Of a stretch of 28,503 nucleotides of DNA, positions 1 to 6,383 are shown piece after piece (positions within the stretch are counted from its first letter, which is position 1; the number at the start of each line of letters is the position of its first letter). The position numbers and the translations under genes are program-made. Location of the stretch: positions 1 to 28,503 of the forward strand of contig NZ_AEPF01000039.1 of NCBI RefSeq assembly GCF_000193735.1, given 5' to 3'. This stretch comes from Neisseria sicca 4320 (GTDB taxonomy: Bacteria; Pseudomonadota; Gammaproteobacteria; Burkholderiales; Neisseriaceae). The notes beneath the pieces were generated by a model. That model had not been told where the DNA came from, did not search any database, and was given only the letters and a program-made list of their open reading frames with translations.

Positions 1-1
1 C

Positions 2-724
2 GGCGTCGTTACCGTCGGCAACGGTACGGACGAGACCCGTCAGGTACAAGGTGTGGCGGCAGGTGTGGTATCGGCGGATTCTACCGATGCGGTCAACGGC
101 AGCCAGTTGTATTACACCAACCAGGCGATTGCCAACGTCGCGACACAAGCGACAGCGGCGAAAACCGAAGTTACCGCAGGTAAGAACGTCGTCGTTAACC
201 AAACGACCGGCAACAGCGGTCAGACCGTGTACAACGTTGCGACTACCGATAAACTTGACGTAACCAGCGTGACCGCAGGCGGTGTAACCGTTAACGCGCA
301 AGGTGTCAGCATCGCTGCTCCGACCGCCCATAATCCGGCGAATACCGTCAGCCTCAGCCCGATCGGTCTGAACAACGGCGGACAGCGTATTACCAACGTC
401 GCTCCAGCGAAAGAAGGTACGGATGCGGTCAACCTGAACCAGCTTGCCGGCATGGGTAACGCCCTGCAAAACAACATTGAACGCGTCGGCAAAAAAGCCT
501 ACGCAGGTGTAGCGGGCGCGATTGCACAAGGTTCGATTCCGCAAGTAACCCGTCCGGGTGCGACCGGTATCGGCGTGGGTAGCGGCTACTACGGTGGTCA
601 ATCCGCCATGGCAATCGGCGTGTCTGCGATGAGCGACGGCGGTAACTGGGTTGTTAAAGGCAACTTCTCTGCCAACACAGACGGCCACGTCGGTGTCGGA
701 GCAGGTGCGTTGTACCAGTGGTAA
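2..724 (+). CDS. YadA-like trimeric autotransporter adhesin, C-terminal part (5' end outside window)
   Basis: The frame is open from base 2 to the TAA at 722-724, so only the last 240 residues are present and the start lies upstream. The first part (around residues 20-45) has the TDAVNGSQL neck motif of trimeric autotransporter heads and stalks, and a second neck, TDAVNLNQLAG, lies near residue 145. The last 70-80 residues have the membrane-anchor pattern: a coiled-coil lead-in with AYAGVAGAIA, then short glycine-rich amphipathic beta strands with an AIG..SDGGNWVVKG pattern, ending in the terminal aromatic YQW. In this family three chains form one 12-strand outer-membrane barrel that exports and displays the adhesive stalk and head. 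The layout resembles NhhA/Hsf-type adhesins, but the binding head is not visible, so the ligand cannot be judged. An inverted-DUS terminator follows the stop by about 30 bp. Confidence 0.93.
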   Translation, partial: GVVTVGNGTDETRQVQGVAAGVVSADSTDAVNGSQLYYTNQAIANVATQATAAKTEVTAGKNVVVNQTTGNSGQTVYNVATTDKLDVTSVTAGGVTVNAQGVSIAAPTAHNPANTVSLSPIGLNNGGQRITNVAPAKEGTDAVNLNQLAGMGNALQNNIERVGKKAYAGVAGAIAQGSIPQVTRPGATGIGVGSGYYGGQSAMAIGVSAMSDGGNWVVKGNFSANTDGHVGVGAGALYQW

Positions 725-751
725 GCTAACGGCTCTTAGCTGAAGCAAAGC

Positions 752-793
752 AAAGGTCGTCTGAAATCCAAACAGGGTTTCAGACGACCTTTT
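752..793 (+). terminator. Inverted-DUS terminator after the adhesin gene
   Basis: Two complete 12-base DUSs in opposite orientation (754-765 and 779-790) form a 15-bp stem with flanking A and T runs, and a T6 tract follows. This is a typical neisserial intrinsic terminator, placed 28 bp after the adhesin stop. Confidence 0.92.
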
Positions 794-898
794 TTATATC
801 TTGTATGAAGGGTAAATTAGTTTTATTTGAAATTCATGGCTGGAAGGATGATGGAAGTTGTTTCTTCTGAAATCTAAATAAAGCAACATCACGACTTT

Positions 899-910
899 TT
901 CAGACGACCT
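899..910 (-). repeat. Single DNA uptake sequence
   Basis: An exact minus-strand copy of AGGTCGTCTGAA lies just after the 3' end of the minus-strand gene at 924. No partner copy is close enough to form a hairpin, so it looks like a solitary uptake signal. Confidence 0.85.
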
Positions 911-923
911 TTGGTGATTCAAT

Positions 924-1922
924 TTACCAAATCCCTGTAAACGTTTTTTCCGCCCGCCAAAATTTCCAACGCGATTTGGGTGTGAGTGTTAATACGCCGC
1001 CGTTTTCCCCATCGGTCGTCAAGGTCAGGTTTTTTAGACGACCTGTGTGCAGCGCCTGCCAAATCGGGTTGAACCAGCGTTGTTCCCAATCCTGCAAAAT
1101 ATCTTGGTAGGTCAGTACGTTTGCAGTCAATCCGGTAACGGCCAAATCATCCATAAAAATGACGGCAGTGTCTGTTCCTGTTTCTTGCATCCAAGAGGCA
1201 AAGGCGCGAAAGTCGTATGGTGCATCTATGCGGCCGGAGGCAAATTGCGCCCACGGGCTGTCGGAGAATAGGGAGGGTGATTGCTGCGTCCCTTGGATAT
1301 CATGCCACAGCCACAGACCGTTTATCGGCGGTGTTCCGAGTTGGTTGCGAATGTTGTTGATCGGGTGTTGGTGCAGCCACATTTGGATTTCCGTCTGCTT
1401 GGCCAACCATTTTCCGCTATCTTTGCCTGATGCTTGTTCAGACGACCCCATTTGTCCGTAAATATCCAATGCAGGCTTAATTTGCCAGTCTTGCGGATTG
1501 GGTAATAAGACAAGCCACAAATCGGGGCGAACGGGGACGAACCGCCAACCCTCGTCCTGATAAAAATCAGATAGTTCGCGACATAATTCATCTGCCTCGT
1601 CAGTGGCAATACCGATATATTCGCCGCCAACGACACTGACTTGGTGCAAACCCATCTGCTGCCATAGCGGGGAAGCCAATGCGGTAGGTTGTTGCTGTGG
1701 AACGTTTGCAGCAGTTTTTGCGTGTTCGAGCAGGCTGCCGGCCCATAAATAACGCCCGTAAAATTTTGATGTTTCAACTGCTTGTCTGTGTAAATGTCCG
1801 AAGCGCAGCAGACGGTTGAATGCGGGCAGGGTAAGAGATGGGACGGATTCGTCGCTTTGGCGGTTCAGTGACGGAATGGCAAGGGTCAGGTTCATGGCGG
1901 GCGGCAGGTTGGGAAAAAGCAT
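924..1922 (-). CDS. Uncharacterised conserved protein, COG4255-like (phosphoglycerate-mutase-related annotation)
   Basis: About 332 residues with no signal peptide and no membrane span, so probably cytosolic. I recognise it as a conserved neisserial hypothetical protein. The features visible are an N-terminal SLTLPAFNRLLRFG block, a central NGLWLWHD block and a basic, aromatic C-terminal RWKFWRAEKTF tail. The NxLWLW block recalls COG4255 proteins, sometimes annotated as phosphoglycerate-mutase related, but I see no metal-binding or phosphatase motif that would support an enzyme call. The start is uncertain. The frame is open to a TTG at 1982, but a -10-like TAATTATA element at 1990-2000 would place transcription start near there, favouring ATG 1925, 1922 or 1895. 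None has a clear Shine-Dalgarno. It is divergent from the M23 peptidase gene. Degenerate DUSs lie inside it near 1030 and 1436. Confidence 0.8.
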   Translation of the reverse strand: MLFPNLPPAMNLTLAIPSLNRQSDESVPSLTLPAFNRLLRFGHLHRQAVETSKFYGRYLWAGSLLEHAKTAANVPQQQPTALASPLWQQMGLHQVSVVGGEYIGIATDEADELCRELSDFYQDEGWRFVPVRPDLWLVLLPNPQDWQIKPALDIYGQMGSSEQASGKDSGKWLAKQTEIQMWLHQHPINNIRNQLGTPPINGLWLWHDIQGTQQSPSLFSDSPWAQFASGRIDAPYDFRAFASWMQETGTDTAVIFMDDLAVTGLTANVLTYQDILQDWEQRWFNPIWQALHTGRLKNLTLTTDGENGGVLTLTPKSRWKFWRAEKTFTGIW

Positions 1923-2102
1923 CATTTTAAGGGAGAATACCGGCCATCCCCAAATGGCTATGGGATAGGGCGTTTGAAGCAATATACGCGATTGTGATAT
2001 AATTACGGACGTAAATTTCAGAAAAAACGGGTGTAAATCAGAACAATAGCCTTGATAATACGCCCTTGGTTCCCCATTGTGCTGTTTGCCGAACTATGAA
2101 AA

Positions 2103-2114
2103 AGGTCGTCTGAA
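2103..2114 (+). repeat. Single DNA uptake sequence in a divergent promoter region
   Basis: An exact AGGTCGTCTGAA lies between the divergent genes at 924-1922 and 2212-3534. It has no inverted partner nearby and so is not a terminator. Confidence 0.85.
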
Positions 2115-2211
2115 AGACGGATAAATAGCAGACAGCCTTCTTTTAAATGAAAATCACATTGCCCGTGCGGATTGATAAAGCAGCCGCACCGCCGCATTAA
2201 AAGGATAATTC

Positions 2212-3534
2212 GTGATCGAAACAACCCGATTTCCCTTATTGCGCCGATTTTGGCACAACAAACCTATCCGCTGGTCTCTGTTGGGCATCCTTTTGCCTGT
2301 TTCCGGCGCGATGACTGCCTATGCAGTAACCGAACCTGTTCCCGAGTATCAAGGATTCAAAGTCGAGCGCGTTTCTGAAGAATTGCCAGCGGTTTATGTT
2401 GAAACCGGTAATTTTCAGTCCAGTTACTGGGCGCAAGAAGTCGTTCAGCAGGGCGACTCCCTCGCCGATGTGCTTACCCGCATGGGTGTGCCCCAAACCG
2501 ACATCAAGCAAATCATGGCGAAAAACAGTGCGGAACGCGATATGCAACATTTGCGCGCCAACCAGTCTGTCAATATCCGCATCGATGCTTCGGGACAAGT
2601 TACCGACGTACAGTTTTTCACGGATGAAGAGCTTGAGCGCAACCTTGTCGCTTTGGAAAAAGTCAAAGGCAATTGGCAGGCTTCTACATCGGAAGTGGAT
2701 ATGAAGACCATGCCGACCCTGCGTTCCGTCGTTGTCCGCACTTCCGCACGCGGTGCAATGGCGCAGGCGGAAATTCCTGTCGAAATCCGCGAGTCGCTGA
2801 GCGAAATTTTCTCCGACGTACTGAGCTTGGAGGATTTGAAAGAAGGCGATGTAATACGATTGCTGTATGACAGCATGTATTTCCGCGGACAACAAATGGG
2901 TACGGGCAATATTCTGGCGGCTGAAATCGTCAAAGGCGGTCAAAGCCATCAAGCCTATTACTACAGCCAGGGTAAAGGCGACGAAGAGAGCGGCAGCTAT
3001 TATGATCAAAGCGGCAAATCGCTCCAGCAAAAAGCGGGCTTCAACATCGAACCTGTCGTCTATACGCGCATTTCATCCCCATTCGGTTACCGGGTTCACC
3101 CCGTTTTGCATACCGTCCGTATGCATACCGGTATTGACTACGCGGCTCCTTCCGGTACGCCGATTAAAGCGACTGCTGACGGCGTGATTACCTTCAAAGG
3201 CTGGAAGGGCGGCTATGGTAATACCGTTATGATCCGACATTCTAACGGCGTTGAAACCTTATACGGGCATATGAGTGCGTTTACCCCTGCCCAAGGTACG
3301 GTGCGTGCAGGTGAAGTGATCGGATTCGTCGGTACGACAGGACGTTCTACCGGTCCGCACCTGCACTATGAAGCACGGGTGAACAGTCAGCCTGTCAACC
3401 CGACTACGGTTGCCCTGCCGACACCTAAGCTGACGCCAACCAACATGGCTGCGTTCCGTCAGCAGCAAAAATCGGCAAATACCATACTTGCTTCTGTCCG
3501 CGGGCTGCCTGTTTCTGTGGCGCAATTGGATTAA
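2212..3534 (+). CDS. M23 family zinc metallopeptidase (peptidoglycan DD-endopeptidase/carboxypeptidase type)
   Basis: A 440-residue cell-wall hydrolase of the MepM/Csd3 type. Family members cut peptide cross-bridges in the periplasm so that the sacculus can expand. Residues 17-38 form an uncleaved-looking membrane anchor. Residues 65-125 form a LysM/OapA-like region (QQGDSLADVL..MGV) and 125-275 the second N-terminal domain. The M23 catalytic domain spans about 285-405. Zinc ligands are visible as H305 and D309 (HTGID) and H385 in HLH, with H353 in YGHM as the other catalytic histidine. The start is GTG at 2212, chosen because AAAAGGA at 2199-2205 gives a well-spaced ribosome binding site. 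From memory, the gonococcal and meningococcal orthologs (NGO1686, NMB0315) are bifunctional endo/carboxypeptidases, and the neighbouring queF/yhhQ pair matches meningococcal order. All catalytic residues are intact. Confidence 0.93.
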   Translation: MIETTRFPLLRRFWHNKPIRWSLLGILLPVSGAMTAYAVTEPVPEYQGFKVERVSEELPAVYVETGNFQSSYWAQEVVQQGDSLADVLTRMGVPQTDIKQIMAKNSAERDMQHLRANQSVNIRIDASGQVTDVQFFTDEELERNLVALEKVKGNWQASTSEVDMKTMPTLRSVVVRTSARGAMAQAEIPVEIRESLSEIFSDVLSLEDLKEGDVIRLLYDSMYFRGQQMGTGNILAAEIVKGGQSHQAYYYSQGKGDEESGSYYDQSGKSLQQKAGFNIEPVVYTRISSPFGYRVHPVLHTVRMHTGIDYAAPSGTPIKATADGVITFKGWKGGYGNTVMIRHSNGVETLYGHMSAFTPAQGTVRAGEVIGFVGTTGRSTGPHLHYEARVNSQPVNPTTVALPTPKLTPTNMAAFRQQQKSANTILASVRGLPVSVAQLD

Positions 3535-3567
3535 TCAGGCTGCCCATATAGTATTGGGGCATGCTTT

Positions 3568-3613
3568 AAAAGGTCGTCTGAAAACAAGGTTTAAGGTTTT
3601 CAGACGACCTTTT
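3568..3613 (+). terminator. Inverted-DUS terminator after the M23 peptidase gene
   Basis: DUSs at 3571-3582 (+) and 3599-3610 (-) form an 18-bp stem with A-rich and T-rich flanks. It begins 34 bp after the M23 stop codon. Confidence 0.92.
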
Positions 3614-3686
3614 GCATTGGAATGGATACGAAAACTTTTTCCAGTTCATACGGCCTGAGACAAGTTGCTTGGGAGTGGCTTTCAAA

Positions 3687-3793
3687 TATAGTGGATTAAC
3701 TTTAAACCAGTACGGCGTTGCCTCGCCTTGCCGTACTATCTGTACTGTCTGCGGCTTCGTCGCCTTGTCCTGATTTAAAGTTAATCCACTATA
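3687..3793. repeat. Correia repeat enclosed element (CREE/NEMIS), short 107-bp form
   Basis: The element begins and ends with the TATAGTGGATTAAC inverted termini and is bounded by TA. Its interior (TACGGCGTTGCC...CTTCGTCGCCTTG) is the well-known Correia core. The length matches the short class that lacks the internal segment carrying the IHF site. These elements can carry outward promoters and RNase III cleavage sites. Here it lies between two terminators with no gene immediately downstream on either strand, so no regulatory target is evident. Confidence 0.93.
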
Positions 3794-4012
3794 ACAGTAT
3801 GAGCCAGAATCTCAATGATAAATTGATAGAAAATTTAAACGGAAATATCAGGGCGGTTATTTATGCGGGAGAGATGTAGAGATACGTATTGTTGTCATTT
3901 TGAAACATGTCTTCATGGCGCGGAGTACGTTTGTTTTTGAGCAAGAGCGGCAGGTACCGTTTTTATTTCATGTGTTATGTTGTGTGATTGCCATAAGAGA
4001 CTTGTTATCAAA
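3794..4012. other. Intergenic stretch with no recognised gene
   Basis: About 220 bp between the Correia element and the next terminator. I see no plausible coding frame, RNA gene or clear promoter. Confidence 0.5.
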
Positions 4013-4055
4013 AAAGGTCGTCTGAAACCGAATTTGGGGTTTCAGACGACCTTTT
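4013..4055. terminator. Inverted-DUS terminator, serving yhhQ on the minus strand
   Basis: DUSs at 4015-4026 (+) and 4041-4052 (-) form a 16- to 18-bp stem with an 8-base loop. A runs on one side and T runs on the other make it usable in both directions. It lies 39 bp past the yhhQ stop. Confidence 0.9.
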
Positions 4056-4093
4056 CGTTTTTTGATACGAGTGTGCGGTTTTTAGCGTTTCTT

Positions 4094-4777
4094 TCAGTTT
4101 TCTTGTAAAGAAACCGTCTGTTTGGCAGGGGGGGGAGGATGCAGTGCAGTCAGCTTCTTCGTCAAGATATTCAAAATCACACCGTATGCCGGCAGGAAGA
4201 AGAGGGTGCAGATGGTGAGTTTGAACAGGTAATCGACAAATGCGATGCCCTGCCAGTTCGCCGCCATAAACTCATCGCTGCTAGCGTAGAAGGCAATGGC
4301 GAAAAATACCAACGTATCCAAGGCGTTGCCGATGACGGTTGATGCGGTCGGGGCAATCCACCACGCTTTCAGACGACGTAATTTGTTGAACACAAAAATA
4401 TCAAGGATTTGCCCGATCACATAGGCGGCAAAGCTGGCTAAAGCAATGCGTCCGACAAAGGTGTTGAATTCGGACAGCGCGCCCAAGCCAGTCCAACTGC
4501 CGTCGTGAAACAAAACGGAAAAGATGTAGGAAAGCAAAAGGGCGGGGAACATGACCCAAAAGATAATCCGCCGTGCCAAGTGTGAACCGAAAATGCGGAC
4601 GGTCAGGTCGGTGGCAAGGAAAATGAAGGGAAAGGAAAACGCGCCCCAAGTGGTGTGGATGCCGAAAATTTGGAAGGGGAACTGCACCAGATAGTTGCTG
4701 GCGGCGATGATGAGGATATGGAAAAGCACCAGCCAGAAGAGCGCCTTCTGTTGTTGCGCTGTTGTAAATTCGTACAT
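4094..4777 (-). CDS. yhhQ: YhhQ-family queuosine precursor transporter (7-cyano-/7-aminomethyl-7-deazaguanine)
   Basis: A 227-residue inner-membrane protein with six predicted hydrophobic spans and family signatures in the middle (FPFIFLATDLTVRIFG, and a conserved Asn/Asp pair in GNALDTLVFF). The family (COG1738) imports preQ0/preQ1 for queuosine tRNA modification. ATG 4777 is chosen because the protein begins there with MYEFTTAQQQ, as expected for the family. The upstream extension to 4930 runs back into queF and is not hydrophobic. The gene lies 76 bp downstream of queF on the same strand and is very probably co-transcribed, so the preQ1 leader of queF may control both. An 8-base C tract on the coding strand (4128-4135) encodes four prolines 15-12 residues before the end. 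A slip there would change only the C-terminal tail. Confidence 0.92.
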   Translation of the reverse strand: MYEFTTAQQQKALFWLVLFHILIIAASNYLVQFPFQIFGIHTTWGAFSFPFIFLATDLTVRIFGSHLARRIIFWVMFPALLLSYIFSVLFHDGSWTGLGALSEFNTFVGRIALASFAAYVIGQILDIFVFNKLRRLKAWWIAPTASTVIGNALDTLVFFAIAFYASSDEFMAANWQGIAFVDYLFKLTICTLFFLPAYGVILNILTKKLTALHPPPPAKQTVSLQEN

Positions 4778-4796
4778 GTAAATCTTTCGGAAAGGC

Positions 4797-4831
4797 TTCA
4801 GACGACCTTCTTGTGAAAGAGCTCGTCTGAA
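4797..4831. repeat. Hairpin between queF and yhhQ built from one exact and one degenerate DUS
   Basis: The exact DUS (minus) at 4797-4808 faces a one-base variant AGCTCGTCTGAA at 4820-4831, giving a perfect 9-bp stem (4797-4805 with 4823-4831). No T tract follows on the minus strand, so it is more likely an intercistronic hairpin and uptake signal than a full terminator. Confidence 0.65.
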
Positions 4832-4853
4832 AATGTGTAAACAAGGGAATGGA

Positions 4854-5327
4854 TTATTGGCTGTCGTGTTCAAACAGGCGTTTGCGTGCCAATGCTTCGA
4901 ACTCGGTACCTGCCTTGCCGTAATTGGCAAAGGGATGAATGGCGATGCCGCCGCGCGGTGTGAATTCGCCGAAAACTTCGATGTATTTCGGATCCATCAG
5001 TGCGATCAGGTCTTTCATGATGATGTTGACACAGTCTTCATGAAAATCGCCGTGGTTGCGGAAGCTGAAGAGGTAGAGTTTCAGGGATTTGCTTTCCACC
5101 ATTTTGATGTGCGGGATGTAGCGGATGTAGATGGTGGCGAAGTCGGGCTGCCCAGTCATGGGGCAGAGGCTGGTGAATTCAGGACAGACGAATTTGACGA
5201 AATAGTCGTTGTCAGGATGTTTGTTGTCGAATGCTTCGAGAATTTCGGGAGCGTAGCCGGTCGGATATTGGGTTTTTTGATTGCCCAAAAGCGAGATGCC
5301 TTGCAGCTCTTCGGTATTGCGGGACAT
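4854..5327 (-). CDS. queF: NADPH-dependent 7-cyano-7-deazaguanine reductase (preQ0 reductase), type I
   Basis: QueF reduces the nitrile of preQ0 to the aminomethyl group of preQ1, a cytosolic step of queuosine synthesis. The 157-residue length fits the short, single-domain YkvM class. Catalytic residues are visible: Cys55 in FTSLCPMTGQPD forms the thioimide intermediate, Asp62 follows at the standard spacing, and the ESKSLKLYLFSFRNHG.FHE block (about 78-97, ending in the substrate-binding Glu97) is intact. ATG 5327 is preceded by AAGGA at a 7-base distance. That Shine-Dalgarno is the last part of the apparent preQ1-I aptamer, which suggests feedback at translation. yhhQ follows in the same direction. 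Confidence 0.97.
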   Translation of the reverse strand: MSRNTEELQGISLLGNQKTQYPTGYAPEILEAFDNKHPDNDYFVKFVCPEFTSLCPMTGQPDFATIYIRYIPHIKMVESKSLKLYLFSFRNHGDFHEDCVNIIMKDLIALMDPKYIEVFGEFTPRGGIAIHPFANYGKAGTEFEALARKRLFEHDSQ

Positions 5328-5334
5328 GAGGGTT

Positions 5335-5371
5335 TCCTTAGTTTTTTAATGTGGGAGGTTTTCGAACCACG
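5335..5371 (-). promoter_or_regulatory. Probable preQ1-I riboswitch covering the queF ribosome binding site
   Basis: Read on the minus strand, the leader has GUGG-UUC at its 5' end, an 11-base loop, CUCCCAC, then AUU and AAAAAACUAAGGA. The GGUUC, the CCC followed by the P1 closing strand, and the A6-CUA(AGGA) tail match the B. subtilis preQ1-I aptamer in order and spacing. P1 is GUGG/CCAC and the first C of CCC would be the ligand-pairing base. The Shine-Dalgarno AAGGA is the 3' part of the aptamer. Pairing loop CCU with AGG would hide it. The canonical P2 pairs are not all present, so the exact pseudoknot is uncertain. Position before queF strongly supports the call. Confidence 0.72.
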
Positions 5372-5379
5372 AAGGGTGG

Positions 5380-5409
5380 ATTGTAATATAAGGCAGGGGT
5401 GATGTGTAA
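5380..5409 (-). promoter_or_regulatory. Candidate sigma-70 promoter of queF-yhhQ
   Basis: On the minus strand TTACAC (5409-5404) and TACAAT (5385-5380) are separated by 18 bp. The predicted transcription start near 5373 lies directly at the 5' end of the candidate aptamer. The -35 is weak. Confidence 0.5.
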
Positions 5410-5838
5410 CCTTTATGCAGCATCGGAGATCGTCTGAAGATATTCGCAATTAAACGATTTGAATTGTAACCGCAATTTTAAAAAATGATTAAAAATGTAA
5501 TTTTTCAGATGATTGCTTTATTTTCAGCTTATTTCTGTCAATTACAGGTAAATAAAGCCAAGCAATAAGAACTAAGCAGGTGTCTGAAAGTCCTAAGAAT
5601 CGGTTTGATGGAAGACAAAAGTTGGTAGTTCGCTTGAATGCAAAATAATGTTTTTGCATAAAAAGTACCATTCGTTATTAACTTTAACCGATTGTCAGAT
5701 TTTCATCAGAAGAATAGTCAATTAGATTAGTATGTTCACATAAAACAGATATTTGGCATTTTAATTCAATGATTTTTTCATCGTTGCTTCCGTCGGAAGG
5801 GCGCAGCGATTGAAGTTGGTAATTAAGAGGAATAAACC
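5410..5838. other. AT-rich divergent intergenic region between queF and the MarR-family gene
   Basis: About 430 bp without a believable gene. It has a degenerate DUS (AGATCGTCTGAA) near 5428. A hairpin upstream of the regulator gene has stem 5780-5787 with 5803-5810 and an inner TTCC/GGAA pair. Small open frames here lack ribosome binding sites and family resemblance. Confidence 0.5.
5780..5810 (+). promoter_or_regulatory. Leader hairpin upstream of the MarR-family gene
   Basis: ATCGTTGC (5780-5787) pairs with GCAGCGAT (5803-5810) through one wobble, and TTCC/GGAA closes a 3-base inner loop. It ends 15 bp before the AAGAGG ribosome binding site. There is no T tract, so it is not a terminator. 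A regulatory role is only inferred. Confidence 0.4.
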
Positions 5839-6333
5839 ATGAGTTTTTCACAAACCGATTTGACCACGGCATTAAAAACCCTATCTGACCGCCTGCCTCA
5901 ATTTTCCGAGCAGCAGACCAGGGCAGGGCGGATGTTGCGGGTCGTAACCGAACGCCTCAGTTCGCATCTGAATGACAACCTGAAAGTATATGGCATCAAT
6001 GAAAACCTCTGGTTTGCCTTGATGGCGGTCTATGTCAGCCCGAACAGTGAAATTTTACCATCACGTTTGAGTGATTTGATGGATCTGACCCGTACCAGCG
6101 CAACCAGATTGTCGGACGAAATGGTTAGCAGGGGCTGGGTTGCACGCTATATCAACCAGCAGGACCGCCGTCAGATTGTGCTAAAATTGACCCCCGAAGG
6201 TGAGGTTTTTATCCAAAAAGTATGGCCGCAGGTTTCCAGTACGAACCAAGAGGCTTGGAAAGACTTCACCGATGAAGATTACAACCAGTTGCAATATTTG
6301 TTGGGTAAGCTGCTGCGCCGGCTGGAGGGCTGA
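5839..6333 (+). CDS. MarR-family transcriptional regulator, EmrR/MprA-like
   Basis: A 164-residue winged-helix regulator. It lines up by eye with E. coli EmrR/MprA along its whole length: GINENLWFALM matches the EmrR GINETLFMAL stretch, then the recognition region LTRTSATRLSDEMVSRGWVAR, the wing QQDRRQIVLKLTPEG, and a C-terminal dimer helix ending LLRRLEG. EmrR proteins bind hydrophobic drugs and uncouplers and release an efflux-pump promoter. ATG 5839 has AAGAGG eight bases upstream. The next gene, 50 bp downstream, encodes an outer-membrane efflux lipoprotein, so this is probably its repressor and its own. It is not FarR or MtrR: the N-terminus and recognition helix differ. No EmrA or EmrB gene follows. 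Confidence 0.9.
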   Translation: MSFSQTDLTTALKTLSDRLPQFSEQQTRAGRMLRVVTERLSSHLNDNLKVYGINENLWFALMAVYVSPNSEILPSRLSDLMDLTRTSATRLSDEMVSRGWVARYINQQDRRQIVLKLTPEGEVFIQKVWPQVSSTNQEAWKDFTDEDYNQLQYLLGKLLRRLEG

Positions 6334-6383
6334 TAAAGCGGATGCAGGATGTGGCGGATACCGATGATAAAACGGAGTATTCC

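Noticed and set aside
2018..2224. 68-residue minus-strand open frame in the divergent promoter region
   Set aside because: No ribosome binding site, no family resemblance, and it overlaps the M23 start.
2236..3030. 264-residue minus-strand open frame opposite the M23 peptidase gene
   Set aside because: It lies fully antisense to an intact conserved gene, has no ribosome binding site and no recognisable domain.
4833..5402. 189-residue plus-strand open frame across queF
   Set aside because: Antisense shadow of queF, whose catalytic residues and start are all clear on the minus strand.
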